Origin: Kocuria sp.
GTDB lineage: Bacteria; Actinomycetota; Actinomycetes; Actinomycetales; Micrococcaceae
Assembly (NCBI GenBank): GCA_031179495.1
Contig: JAPSHS010000003.1
Span: 1-59,045 of the forward strand
Length of the DNA: 59,045 nucleotides
Direction of reading: 5' to 3'
In this document: positions 7,702 to 16,073 of the stretch, in pieces
Layout: every line of letters begins with the position of its first letter
Numbering within the stretch: the first letter of the stretch is position 1
The notes under the pieces: generated by a model
Told to the model about the DNA's origin: nothing
Seen by the model: the letters and a program-made list of their open reading frames with translations, nothing else
Database searches by the model: none
Translations under genes and position numbers: made by a program

Positions 7702-9387
7702 TCAGGCGTCGATGACGACGACCGTGACCAGCGGGGCGCGCCGGTAGGCGCGCTCCAGGTGACGGGACACGGTCTGGCCGATGAGCGACTCGAGCTCGTC
7801 GAGGTCCTTCATCTTCTGCGCGTCCGGGCGCGCCAGGGCGCTCTTGACCTTCTCCGCGGCCCTGTCGAACGCGTGCTCGTCGTGGACGAAGCCCTTCGCG
7901 ATGAACTCCAGCGGCTCGGCCAGGGCGTTGGTGTCGGCGTCGACGATCGCCACGACCGTGAGCACGCCGCCCTCCTGCAGCAGCCGGCGCTCGACGAGGG
8001 TCTCCTCGGTGACCTTGCCCACGGTGTGGCCGTCGACGTAGACCAGTCCGGCCTCCACCTGCCCGGAGATCCGGGCCCGGCCGTTCACGAGGTCGATGGT
8101 GGAGCCGTCCCGGGCGATGAGCACCCGCTCGGGATCGACGCCGGTGCGGATCGCGAGCTCGGCGTTGGCGTGCAGGTGCTTGGACTCCCCGTGCACGGGC
8201 ATGACGTGGGTGGGCCGCACGATGTTGTAGCAGTAGACCAGCTCCCCGGCGGAGGCGTGGCCGGAGACGTGCACCTTGGCGTTGCCCTTGTGCACGACCT
8301 TCACCCCGAGGTCGGTGAGCTTGTTGATGATCCCGTAGATCGCGTTCTCGTTGCCGGGGATCAGCGAGCTCGCCATGAGCACCGTGTCCCCGGCGTTGAG
8401 CTGGATCTGGTGCGTCTCGTTGGCCATGCGCGAGAGCGCGGCCAGGGGCTCGCCCTGGGATCCTGTGCAGACCAGGGTCACCTTGGCGTCGGGCATGGAC
8501 TGGAGCTTCTTGAAGTCGACCACCAGCCCGCGCGGGATCTTCAGGTACCCCAGGTCGCGGGCGATGCCCATGTTCTTGACCATGGAGCGCCCGACGAAGG
8601 CGACCTTGCGCCCGTGCGCGTGGGCGGCGTCCAGGACCTGCTGGATCCGGTGGACGTGGCTGGCGAAGCTCGAGACGATGATCCGCTTCGGCGCCGTGGC
8701 GAAGACGTGGTTGATCGCCGGGGTCAGCTCCTGCTCCGACGTGGTGAACCCGGGGACCTCGGCGTTGGTGGAGTCGGTCAGAAAAAGGTCCACGCCCTCC
8801 TCGCCCAGCCGCGCGAAGTGGCGCAGGTCGGTGATCCGGTCGTCCAGCGGGAACTGGTCCATCCGGAAGTCACCGGTGTGCAGGACCAGGCCGGCGTCCG
8901 TGCGGATCGCCACGGCCAGGCTGTCCGGGATCGAGTGGTTGACCGCGACGAACTCGCACTCGAAGGGGCCCGCCCGGTGGACGTCTCCGGCCTCGACGTG
9001 CACGGTCTTCGGGGTGATCCGGTGCTCGGTGAGCTTGGCCGTGATGAATGCCAGGGTGAGCTCGGAGCCGATCAGCGGGATGTCCGGGCGCTCCTTGAGC
9101 AGGTACGGCACGCCGCCGATGTGGTCCTCGTGCCCGTGCGTGAGCACGATCCCCACGATGTCGGACAGCCGGTCGCGCAGGGACGTGAAGTCGGGCAGGA
9201 TCACGTCGATGCCCGGCTGGTGCTCCTCGGGGAACAGCACGCCGCAGTCGACGACGAGGAGCTTGCCGGCGTGCTCGAAGACGGTCATGTTGCGCCCGAT
9301 CTCGCCCAGGCCCCCCAGCGGGGTGACCCGCAGGCCCCCGGAGGGCAGCGGCGGCGGGGACTTGAGCTTGCGGGAGGAGTTGGTCAA
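7702..9387 (-). CDS. rnj: Ribonuclease J
   Basis: 561 residues, full length for actinobacterial RNase J. The start used is TTG at 9387, the most upstream sensible start; no strong Shine-Dalgarno is visible. The metallo-beta-lactamase core has the zinc motif HGHEDH at residues 84-89 and the HTGDFRMD segment. The beta-CASP insert carries the LTDSTNAEVPG and VSSFASHVHRIQQ segments, and a long C-terminal domain follows. RNase J is a 5'-3' exonuclease and endonuclease in mRNA turnover and rRNA maturation, acting in the cytoplasm. In many actinobacteria it follows dapA; here that neighbour is absent and a GlcD-like oxidase lies upstream with a 270-base gap. Confidence 0.95.
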   Translation of the reverse strand: MTNSSRKLKSPPPLPSGGLRVTPLGGLGEIGRNMTVFEHAGKLLVVDCGVLFPEEHQPGIDVILPDFTSLRDRLSDIVGIVLTHGHEDHIGGVPYLLKERPDIPLIGSELTLAFITAKLTEHRITPKTVHVEAGDVHRAGPFECEFVAVNHSIPDSLAVAIRTDAGLVLHTGDFRMDQFPLDDRITDLRHFARLGEEGVDLFLTDSTNAEVPGFTTSEQELTPAINHVFATAPKRIIVSSFASHVHRIQQVLDAAHAHGRKVAFVGRSMVKNMGIARDLGYLKIPRGLVVDFKKLQSMPDAKVTLVCTGSQGEPLAALSRMANETHQIQLNAGDTVLMASSLIPGNENAIYGIINKLTDLGVKVVHKGNAKVHVSGHASAGELVYCYNIVRPTHVMPVHGESKHLHANAELAIRTGVDPERVLIARDGSTIDLVNGRARISGQVEAGLVYVDGHTVGKVTEETLVERRLLQEGGVLTVVAIVDADTNALAEPLEFIAKGFVHDEHAFDRAAEKVKSALARPDAQKMKDLDELESLIGQTVSRHLERAYRRAPLVTVVVIDA

Positions 9388-9605
9388 AGGATCACGCTTT
9401 CATCATCGGGTGGAACAGGACGGTGCGGCCGGCTCTCGTCGAGTCCGGGCCGCCTGCGGTGCGCAACGGCACCGGGAAGTCTGGGTCAACTCTAACGCGG
9501 CGTCACGGTCCGACCGGCCGCCGGGGCGGGCGGGCACCGACGCGGGTGCCACCGCGGGCACCTCGGCGGGGACGGCGCCGGCCGTTGCCGGGCACGCCCG
9601 GGGCC

Positions 9606-9621
9606 GGGACGGCGCCGTCCC
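9606..9621 (-). terminator. Palindromic hairpin after glcD-like gene
   Basis: GGGACGGCGCCGTCCC, a perfect 16-bp palindrome, lies 36 bases past the stop of the oxidase gene and before the RNase J promoter region. It is plausibly a terminator or part of one. Confidence 0.45.
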
Positions 9622-9657
9622 GTGGGGTCGAGGGGCGGGGGCTCCGCGGGCGTGGCG

Positions 9658-11040
9658 CTACGGGGAGGTGGTGAAGACCTTGCCGGGGTTGAGGATGCCG
9701 TCGGGGTCGAACAGGGCTTTGATCCGGCGCTGCAGGTCGTACTGCTCCGGGCCGAGCTCCTGGGCGAGCCAGTCGCGCTTGAGCAGCCCCACCCCGTGCT
9801 CGCCGGTGAGGGTGCCGCCGGCTTCCAGGGCGTAGGAGAACAGCTCCCCGGCCGCGGCCCAGACGGCCTCGGGGACGGTGTCGCCGTCGAAGACGAAGGT
9901 CGGGTGAAGGTTCCCGTCCCCGGCGTGGCAGGTGGTGGGGATCACGACGCCGTGCTCCCCCTCGAGCTCCCGGATCCTGGCGAAGGCGGCGGCCATCGCG
10001 TCGCGGGGCACGGAGATGTCCTCCACGAGCATGGTGCCCATGGCCTCGAGGGCGGGGAAGGCCGCCCGGCGGAAGGCGACCAGGCGCTGGGCGTCGACCG
10101 GGTCCACGGTCGTCTCGGCGGTCCCGCCGGCGGTGCGGACCAGCTCGGTGATCCGATCGGCGGTGGCGCCGGCGCCGGGGCCGTCGCACTGGACCAGGAG
10201 GTAGGCGCCGCCCCGGGCCAGCAGATCCTGGCCGGTGTGGGCGCTGACGCACTCCAGGGTGCGCCGGTCCATCAGCTCCATGATCGCCGCCACGTGCCCG
10301 GCCCCGGTGATCGCGGCCGCTGCGGCGGCACCGGCCTCGACGGTGTCGAAGAACGCCCCGATGGTCACCACCTGCCCCTCGACGACGGGCTGGAGCTTCA
10401 GGGTGGCCTCGACGATGACACCCAGGGTGCCCTCGGAGCCGATCATCAGCGCGCACAGGTCGTAGCCGGTCACGCCCTTGACGGTGCGGTGGCCCACCTC
10501 GAGCAGCCGCCCGTCGGCCAGGACGACCTTCAGCCCCAGGACGGCCTCGCGGGTGACCCCGTACTTGGCGCACAGCAGGCCGCCGGCGTTCATGGCGATG
10601 TTGCCGCCCACGGTGGAGATGTCCTTGCTGGCCGGGTCCGGGGCCCACCACAGGCGGTGGGGTGCCAGGGCGCGGTTGAGGTCTCCGTTGAGGATCCCGG
10701 GCTGGACGACGGCCAGGCGGTTGTCGGCGGAGATCTCCAGGATCCGGTCCATGTCCTGCAGACAGAGCACGATCTCGGCGGGGCCGGCGACGGCTCCGCC
10801 GGCAAGCCCGGTGCCGGCCCCGCGGGTCACCACCGGGGTGGCGGTGGCGGTGGCGATGCGGCACACCGTCTGGACGTCCTCGACGGTGGCCGGGTGGACC
10901 GCCGCGAGCGGGGCCCCGGCGGAGCGGTGGCCGGAGCGGTCGGTGGTGTAGGACAGCAACCGGGCCGGGTCCGTCTCCACCCGGCCAGGCAGGGCCGAGC
11001 GCAGCTCCTCCACCACGGACAGGGAACGGGCGACAGGCAT
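9658..11040 (-). CDS. FAD-linked oxidase, GlcD / D-lactate dehydrogenase family
   Basis: 460 residues from ATG at 11040, with GAGG 5 bases upstream. The N-terminal PCMH-type FAD domain shows TRGAGTGLAGGAV and STVGGNIAMNAGG, which contact FAD, and KGVTGYDLCALMIGSEGTLG. The C-terminal FAD-oxidase cap contains TTCHAGDGNLHP, with histidines typical of the substrate site, and ends with TGEHGVGLLKR and DPDGILNPGKVF. The family oxidises D-2-hydroxy acids such as glycolate or D-lactate. GlcE and GlcF subunits are not next to it, so it may act alone like D-lactate dehydrogenase. A promoter with an overlapping palindrome lies 186 bases upstream. Confidence 0.88.
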   Translation of the reverse strand: MPVARSLSVVEELRSALPGRVETDPARLLSYTTDRSGHRSAGAPLAAVHPATVEDVQTVCRIATATATPVVTRGAGTGLAGGAVAGPAEIVLCLQDMDRILEISADNRLAVVQPGILNGDLNRALAPHRLWWAPDPASKDISTVGGNIAMNAGGLLCAKYGVTREAVLGLKVVLADGRLLEVGHRTVKGVTGYDLCALMIGSEGTLGVIVEATLKLQPVVEGQVVTIGAFFDTVEAGAAAAAAITGAGHVAAIMELMDRRTLECVSAHTGQDLLARGGAYLLVQCDGPGAGATADRITELVRTAGGTAETTVDPVDAQRLVAFRRAAFPALEAMGTMLVEDISVPRDAMAAAFARIRELEGEHGVVIPTTCHAGDGNLHPTFVFDGDTVPEAVWAAAGELFSYALEAGGTLTGEHGVGLLKRDWLAQELGPEQYDLQRRIKALFDPDGILNPGKVFTTSP

Positions 11041-11225
11041 GGGACCTCGGACCTCTCGGGCAGGGACGGGGCGCGCCGAGGCGGCCCGGTGACGGACGGG
11101 ACGGACCGCCGCGGGGCGCCGGGCCGGGCGGACCGCGCGGACCGGAGCAATCCACCGGCTCGCGATCGGTCCCGGCCGGGGCCGGGGTGCCGGCCCCTCC
11201 CCGACAGTGAGAACGTTCCCTCCCA

Positions 11226-11255
11226 GACAGTAGGTACTGTCACCGTCCAGGACAA
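11226..11255 (-). promoter_or_regulatory. glcD-like promoter with overlapping palindromic operator
   Basis: Read on the minus strand: TTGTCC (11250-11255), a 17-base spacer, then TACTGT (11227-11232), a good sigma-A type promoter. The -10 box is embedded in a perfect palindrome GACAGTA-GG-TACTGTC (11226-11241). A repressor bound there would block the polymerase. The -35 box lies inside the 3' end of the upstream flavoprotein gene. Confidence 0.6.
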
Positions 11256-12247
11256 GCGCTCTCACCGGTGCGCCGCCCGGGTGCCGCCGGGCGGCGCCTC
11301 GCCCGGGCCTCGACCGCCGCCCGCGCGTCCTCGGCGACGAGGTCGGCGTTGATGGCCGCGGCCGCGGCGACGCCGGCCCCGTTGGCGGTGGCGACCATCG
11401 CGGCGAGGTCGCTGACGTTGCCCGCCGCCCAGACGCCGGGGACCTCGGTGCGCCCCATGGGGCCCGTCGCGACGTAGGTGCCCATCGGGTGGTCCGTCAG
11501 GGTGCCACCGAGCTGCACGTACAGCTCGCCCCGGGCGATGAACCGGGGGGCGACGGTCACGGCGTCCACGGGCAGCTCGCGGCCGTCCTCGAGCACGACG
11601 GACTGCAGGACCTCGTCCTCGCCGCGCAACCGGGCGACGACACCGTCCACCACCGGGACGCCGAGCGCGGAGAGCTGCTCCCAGGCCTCCTCCCCGGGAT
11701 CGGCCATGGTGTGCCGCAGGAGCGTGACGTCATCGCTGAGCCGGCGGAACAGCAGCGTCTGGTGGACGCTGAGCGGGCTCGTGCCCAGCACGGCGATGCG
11801 CCGGCCCCGCACCTCCCAGCCGTGGCAGTACGGACAGTGCAGCACGCTCTTCCCCCAGAACTCCCGGACACCGGGGACCTCGGGGAGCTCGTCGACCAGC
11901 CCCGTGGCCAGCAGCAGCCTGCGGGCCCTCACCGGTGCGCCGTCGTCGAGCTCGACCTCGAAACCGTCCGCGCCCCCGTTCTCGAGGCGCCGTGCGGTCA
12001 CGGCCCGCCCCCGCCGGAACCCGGCCCCGTAGTGCTCGGCCTCGATCCGTCCGGCCGCGTACAGCTCGAGCGGGGAGATCCCCTCGCGGCCGAGGACGTT
12101 GTGGGCGCCGGCGGCCGGGGCGTTCCGCGGCGTGCCGGCGTCGACGACGACCGTCGAGCGCAGGGAACGGCCCAGGGCGACGGCGGCGCCGAGGCCGGCA
12201 GCACCTCCTCCGACGATCGCGACGTCGTGGGTCGGGGACGTGGTCAT
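11240..12247 (-). CDS. Thioredoxin reductase-like NAD(P)/FAD oxidoreductase
   Basis: 335 residues from ATG at 12247 with AAGGAG eight bases upstream. It has an N-terminal FAD dinucleotide-binding motif (VGGGAAGLGAAVA), a redox-active CPYC pair (C138, C141) followed by HGWEVRG, a weaker second nucleotide-binding region and a C-terminal GVWAAGNVSD segment that closes on FAD. This arrangement is that of the compact thioredoxin-reductase-like flavoproteins in which the disulfide sits in the NAD(P) domain. No thioredoxin gene is adjacent, so the partner is unknown. The last 20 residues are arginine-rich. Its stop codon overlaps the palindrome of the next promoter. Confidence 0.85.
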   Translation of the reverse strand: MTTSPTHDVAIVGGGAAGLGAAVALGRSLRSTVVVDAGTPRNAPAAGAHNVLGREGISPLELYAAGRIEAEHYGAGFRRGRAVTARRLENGGADGFEVELDDGAPVRARRLLLATGLVDELPEVPGVREFWGKSVLHCPYCHGWEVRGRRIAVLGTSPLSVHQTLLFRRLSDDVTLLRHTMADPGEEAWEQLSALGVPVVDGVVARLRGEDEVLQSVVLEDGRELPVDAVTVAPRFIARGELYVQLGGTLTDHPMGTYVATGPMGRTEVPGVWAAGNVSDLAAMVATANGAGVAAAAAINADLVAEDARAAVEARARRRPAAPGRRTGESACPGR

Positions 12248-12399
12248 GGCAGAACTCCTTCGCGGTCCGGTCACCGGCGGACACGCACTCGTGGGGCCAC
12301 GGGAGCGGCGCGCCGTGGTCCCAGAGTAGAGCTTCCATGCATCCGGAACATGAGATCTTGCCACAGACGCAAGAAGCTTCGCGCGGCGCCGGTCGGCGG

Positions 12400-12720
12400 G
12401 GCGGAGCATTCCAGGCGCGACGGCGAGCGCGCCCGACCGGCCACCCCGAAGGGGCGATGACGACGCCGGCCGCCTCGCAGGCCCGGGCGGGCCCGGCGGG
12501 GTCGGTGCCGTCGGGCAGGCTCTGCCACAGGTCCAGCCCGTCCGGGGGCACGACCTCGACGTGTGCCTGCGGGGCGTGCTGGGCCAGGCCGGTGATCAGC
12601 AGGTCACGGCACGCCCGGAGCCGGTGCCGGAGTCCGCGCCGATGGGTCGACCGCCCGGTCTGGGCGACGACGTCCAGGGCTGCGGCCTGGAGCAGCCCGC
12701 TGACGTACATGGACTCGGCG
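12400..12720 (-). pseudogene. Remnant of MocR-type (GntR/aminotransferase) regulator
   Basis: Reading the minus strand from about 12710 gives YVSGLLQAAALDVVAQ, then an arginine-rich RLRACRDLLITGL segment, then PPDGLDLWQSLPDGTDP and CEAAGVVIAPSGWPVG. In this order these are the C-terminal segments of MocR regulators, which fuse a GntR helix-turn-helix to a PLP aminotransferase-like domain. The helix-turn-helix, the PLP lysine region and the extreme C terminus are missing, and the frame runs on into sequence antisense to the flavoprotein gene. Only about 100 residues of an expected 450-500 remain, so the gene is dead. Confidence 0.65.
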
Positions 12721-13203
12721 GCCCGGCCGTGGTGCTGTGCGCCGGTCCGGCCGTGCGCGTCCGGCGGGCTGCTGCGCCGGGGCGACGATCCGGGTGAACC
12801 AGGGCACTGCAGTCCCCGGCCGGGGTTCCCGTCTGCTGCCGTCACGTCGTCCCCCGCCCCTGGGGCGGGCGCCCGCACCCGCGCGCGGGCGCGAGAACAC
12901 CCCGTCTCGCCCCGCGAGGCGGGGCGCTCTCATCGCTGTGGCGTTACCACGGTCCGATCCGGATGGCGAATGTGCGGGTAAGGGTACTGATGAGTATGGT
13001 CGGGTGTGGTTCGGGCGGCAGGCCCGGAGATCGCCGGAGGCCGGGGGAGGCCTCGGGGGTGGCGAACTCCGGACCGGCGCTCTTGAGCCGCAGGTGGCGT
13101 CGGAGCCGGGGGGCTTCGGGGTCATCCCCTCAGGGGGACCCGCCCGGTGCGACGCCCACGAGGCCGCCGTCCGGCAGGTCGACCCTGTGCGCCTCGGCGC
13201 AAG
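12721..13203. other. Non-coding stretch with a run of GC hairpins
   Basis: No gene is supported here. Three perfect 8-bp hairpins follow each other at 12853-12869 (1-base loop), 12869-12892 (8-base loop) and 12908-12926 (3-base loop). Around 12930-13010 the sequence becomes mixed in composition and resembles an ordinary promoter region, but no plus-strand gene follows it. Confidence 0.4.
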
Positions 13204-13237
13204 GCCGCGCCCCGCCCTCTCCGGGGTGGGGCGCGGC
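13204..13237 (-). terminator. Terminator after first unknown paralog
   Basis: GCCGCGCCCC (13204-13213) pairs perfectly with GGGGCGCGGC (13228-13237). It is placed 75 bases past the stop of the minus-strand gene at 13312. Confidence 0.65.
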
Positions 13238-13311
13238 TGTCGTGGGGTCGCAGGCCCCGGCGGCCCCGGCCTGCGGCCGGTGGGCCGACGGCCGAGGACC
13301 GGGGTGGTTCC

Positions 13312-14166
13312 TCAGTGCCGTTTCCGGGCCTCCTGGTGGAAGGGCGTCCGGATCTCGAACCAGGCCTGCAGCCACCGCTGCAGGTCATCGGCGTCCCAGC
13401 CCGGGGCGTTGACGACCAGTGCGTCGTGGGCCTCGCGCTGGACGGCGGCGACACCGTCCTGGACGGCGAGCTCGGTGACCATCCGGTCCACCAGCTGCGA
13501 GTGGGCGGTGGCGATGTCGGCGCGCAGACCGATGTCGAAGAACTCCGGTTCGGCCACGACCACCACGGGTGGATCCGGCGGGGCAGCTGTGCGCGGTTCT
13601 TCGCGGAGGGCGTCGATCACGGCGGTGGCGTACTCGGCCAGCTCGGTGGGACGCAAGGACCTCTCGCCGCGCTTGAGGCGCGCCACTCCGACCATCGGCA
13701 GGGTCGGGACGAAGATCTGGTGGCCGGCCCCGGTGAGCACCGGGTAGTGGTGCAGGTGGTGGTGCACGTCCTCGGGGGAGCCCAGGGCCCAGGTCGCGAT
13801 CGGGGCGCCCGTGGCGATGATCTGGGCGAGGTAGGAGACCAGCCCGTCCAGCAGGATGAACATCGTCCTGGAGGGCACCCGCATCCCCGTCACGGTGTGC
13901 CGGGCCCACGACGGCCATGCCTGCCGGGGTTCCACCGGGGTGCCGGCCTCAGGGCTGGCGGCCAACTCCGCCCGCCGGTCGGTGATCCACTGCCACAACG
14001 GAGTCAGGGATTCCGGTGTGCCGTCCAGGAGGACCGCCGGGTCGATCCCGTGGCCGGTGAGCTCAGCGTGCAGGCGCTGCAGGGCCGCGGGACGTTCGGC
14101 GAGGAACTCCGACAGGGCGGCGACGGCCTGCTGGCGGGTCATCCGTCGGTAGTGGGTCATCGGCAT
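13312..14166 (-). CDS. Unknown protein, paralog A of a local pair
   Basis: 284 residues from ATG at 14166; ATGs at 14160 and 14142 are alternatives. I do not recognise the family. There is no signal peptide and no convincing membrane helix. The sequence aligns along its whole length with the protein at 16074-16913. Shared segments include an N-terminal helix (AVAALSEFLAERPAA), WPSWARH, DGLVSYLAQIIATGAP, YPVL followed by HQIF, FDIGLRAD, LVDRMVTELAVQDGV and a C-terminal ALVVNAPGWDADDLQRWLQ. The WPSWARH and YLAQII segments give it the look of a mixed alpha/beta cytosolic protein. It is followed by a terminator and preceded by a palindrome at 14264-14279. Between the paralogs lie two dead genes, so the pair may be remnants of a larger mobile module. 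Confidence 0.75.
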   Translation of the reverse strand: MPMTHYRRMTRQQAVAALSEFLAERPAALQRLHAELTGHGIDPAVLLDGTPESLTPLWQWITDRRAELAASPEAGTPVEPRQAWPSWARHTVTGMRVPSRTMFILLDGLVSYLAQIIATGAPIATWALGSPEDVHHHLHHYPVLTGAGHQIFVPTLPMVGVARLKRGERSLRPTELAEYATAVIDALREEPRTAAPPDPPVVVVAEPEFFDIGLRADIATAHSQLVDRMVTELAVQDGVAAVQREAHDALVVNAPGWDADDLQRWLQAWFEIRTPFHQEARKRH

Positions 14167-14263
14167 GGCGGGGTCCTGGAAGAGAGCACATTCCGTCCTG
14201 TCGAGCGTCGGGTTCGGAGCGACGGATCCGGTCGGCGCTGGGACAGGCGCGCGGCGAAGAGCA

Positions 14264-14279
14264 GTACACGGGTGTGTAC
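14264..14279 (-). promoter_or_regulatory. Palindrome upstream of paralog A
   Basis: GTACAC-GGGT-GTGTAC, a 6-bp perfect inverted repeat with a 4-base centre, lies about 98 bases before the start of paralog A. It is a possible operator; the second paralog has no copy upstream. Confidence 0.3.
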
Positions 14280-14453
14280 GGGCCCGAAGGACAACGGCCC
14301 CGGAGCCGATGCCCCCACCGTAGTCGTGGTGGCTCCGGCTCCGGCCACGGCCTCGGTCCCATGACGCTGAAGGGACGAGGCGTGGCCGGTGTGTCGCAGT
14401 GCCGACACCCTCGTTGCTCGTGGGGACCGGGGCCGGGTGCTGTGGGCGTCCGG

Positions 14454-14555
14454 AGTGCGGAAGGCCTCGTGTCCGGTGTCGGCGAAGGGACGCAGTGTTT
14501 CGCGCAGCTTCTCCGCCGTGGATGCGGAACGGTGGATGGGGCAGTCACGGTCGTC
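14454..14555 (-). pseudogene. Relic of a second lsr2 gene
   Basis: Thirty-four codons on the minus strand translate to a stretch that aligns without gaps to residues 27-60 of the intact Lsr2 encoded at 21895-22221. By eye about 20 of 34 positions are identical, including RD, AEKLRE, LRP and the final RT. The N-terminal beta strands and the C-terminal AT-hook domain are not recognisable, and no start codon or ribosome site is present. It is a truncated copy that has diverged for some time. Confidence 0.7.
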
Positions 14556-15103
14556 CCGCGCGGACGTGACGGTGCCCTCGGCGGGGCCTCCGTGGGGACG
14601 GCCCTCCTGGTGTACGTGGCTCTCATCCCCGACCGCCGGATGGGGTGTCCCGGAAGGCCCGAATGGTGGAACCGGCACGTTGCGCGACGTACCTGTGCGG
14701 AGGCCGTCACCCCGTCGTGCATCGATCCCTGACCCTGGGGCAGGGCGAGCGCCTTCGCCTGCCCGTGGTGCGCACGGGGGAGCCCGCTGGGTTCGCCGCC
14801 AGTGGATACCCAAACTCTTCCGTAGAGGATGGTCAAGGGCAGGCCGACAATGTCCTCCCTGACCTGTGCGGCGGTCAGGACGGTCACGCCCAGCAGGCTG
14901 TAGCCGGGGAAGATGGGCTCGCCCTCGTCCGGATGTCCGCCCGCCTCGAAGATCGGCTGCCGCAACGGGGTGGGCGCTCACAGCCCTCCACTCGCCAAGG
15001 CGCTGGTCGTCGGCCGTGTGCGCCTCTTCGCGTGCATCGCAGTGCGCCGCTCCGTGTGCTCGCCCGTCCCGAGCGAAACCGGTGTCCGCACCGTGCGACG
15101 CCC
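14556..15103. other. No gene recognised
   Basis: Minus-strand frames are open here (for example 14700-14965) but their translations resemble no family I know and lack ribosome sites. Given the dead genes on both sides, this is probably decayed coding sequence. Confidence 0.35.
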
Positions 15104-15834
15104 GTGATCCCGGTCTGGTCCGTGCAGATCCCGGCGATCGTCCACACCCACGGCCGCGGGCAGTTCCTGACCGATGAGGCCCATCTGCACCACCTGGTGT
15201 CTCTGGCCCGCGGTGAGTTCGCTCCCGGGTCCGCTGCCGTGCTGCCGGTGGTGCTCTTCTCGTTCGGGCCCAGCCTGGCCGAGGTGCTCGTCACGGGACT
15301 GTTCCACGGCGGGGCAGGCCTGAAGGACCTGGCACGGCGGGCGACCAAGGCGCGGGTCCCCGCCCGGTGGGTCCTGATCGTTCTCCTGGCTCCTGCGGGG
15401 CTGTGGGCGGGAAGCCTGCTGGCCGGATGGGTGCTCGGCGTGCTGGGGGGCTGTGGCACCTGCCGGCCAACCTGCTGGCCCCGTACCTGCGCGGACAGCT
15501 GAGCATCCCGATGGTGGTGACGGTGCTGCTGGGGCTCACCGTCGGGATCGTGGGCTGGACGATCGTGCTGACCTGGATCTGCAACAACACCGGTAGCCTG
15601 TTCTGGATCATCGTCCTGCACGGATGGGCCAACACCGTGCAGTCATACCTGGTGCTCTCCTCGGGCAGCTTTCCCGCCCAGGTCACCTACGGGGTGCTGC
15701 CCCGGGCCATCGCCGTGGTCGTGCTCAAGCGCTACGGTGCCACGACCCTCACCGGCCCCGACCGGGATACCAGCACGTTGGCGACGCCGACTCGACCGGA
15801 ACGCACCGAGGGCTCCGGCAGCACCGCGCGCTGA
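15104..15834 (+). pseudogene. CPBP (CAAX/Abi) membrane protease, frameshifted and missing its glutamate motif
   Basis: From GTG 15104 the first frame reads VIPVWSVQIPAIVH, a hydrophobic helix with LFSFGPSLAEVLVTGLFHGG, and a second helix ending SLLAGWVLGVL. It then shifts into another frame near 15455 that reads GGLWHLPANLLAPYLRGQ, a pair of helices and IVLHGWANTVQ before the stop at 15834. The WHLP and LHGWAN segments match motifs 2 and 3 of CPBP intramembrane proteases. The EExxxR motif that should sit between the two parts is absent, so a deletion accompanied the frameshift. Such proteases act in prenyl-protein processing or bacteriocin immunity; this one cannot be active. Confidence 0.75.
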
Positions 15835-16073
15835 GACCCGGACCCGCACGGAGGCAGGTCCTGCCCTGGCACCGACGTGTCCAGGGCGGACGGGATGCCC
15901 TCCAGGGAGGCACCTCTCCGGCCCTCGAGGTGGTGGTCGGGGCATGTGAGCGGGACGGTCAGTTCCTCCACGTGTTCGTCGACCGTCCGCGACTGTGTTG
16001 CCGTCGGCGTGCGGGCACTGTGCACCACCCAGGGGCGTGTGCACAACGACAGGCCAGGTGTTGAGGTCGGGGC

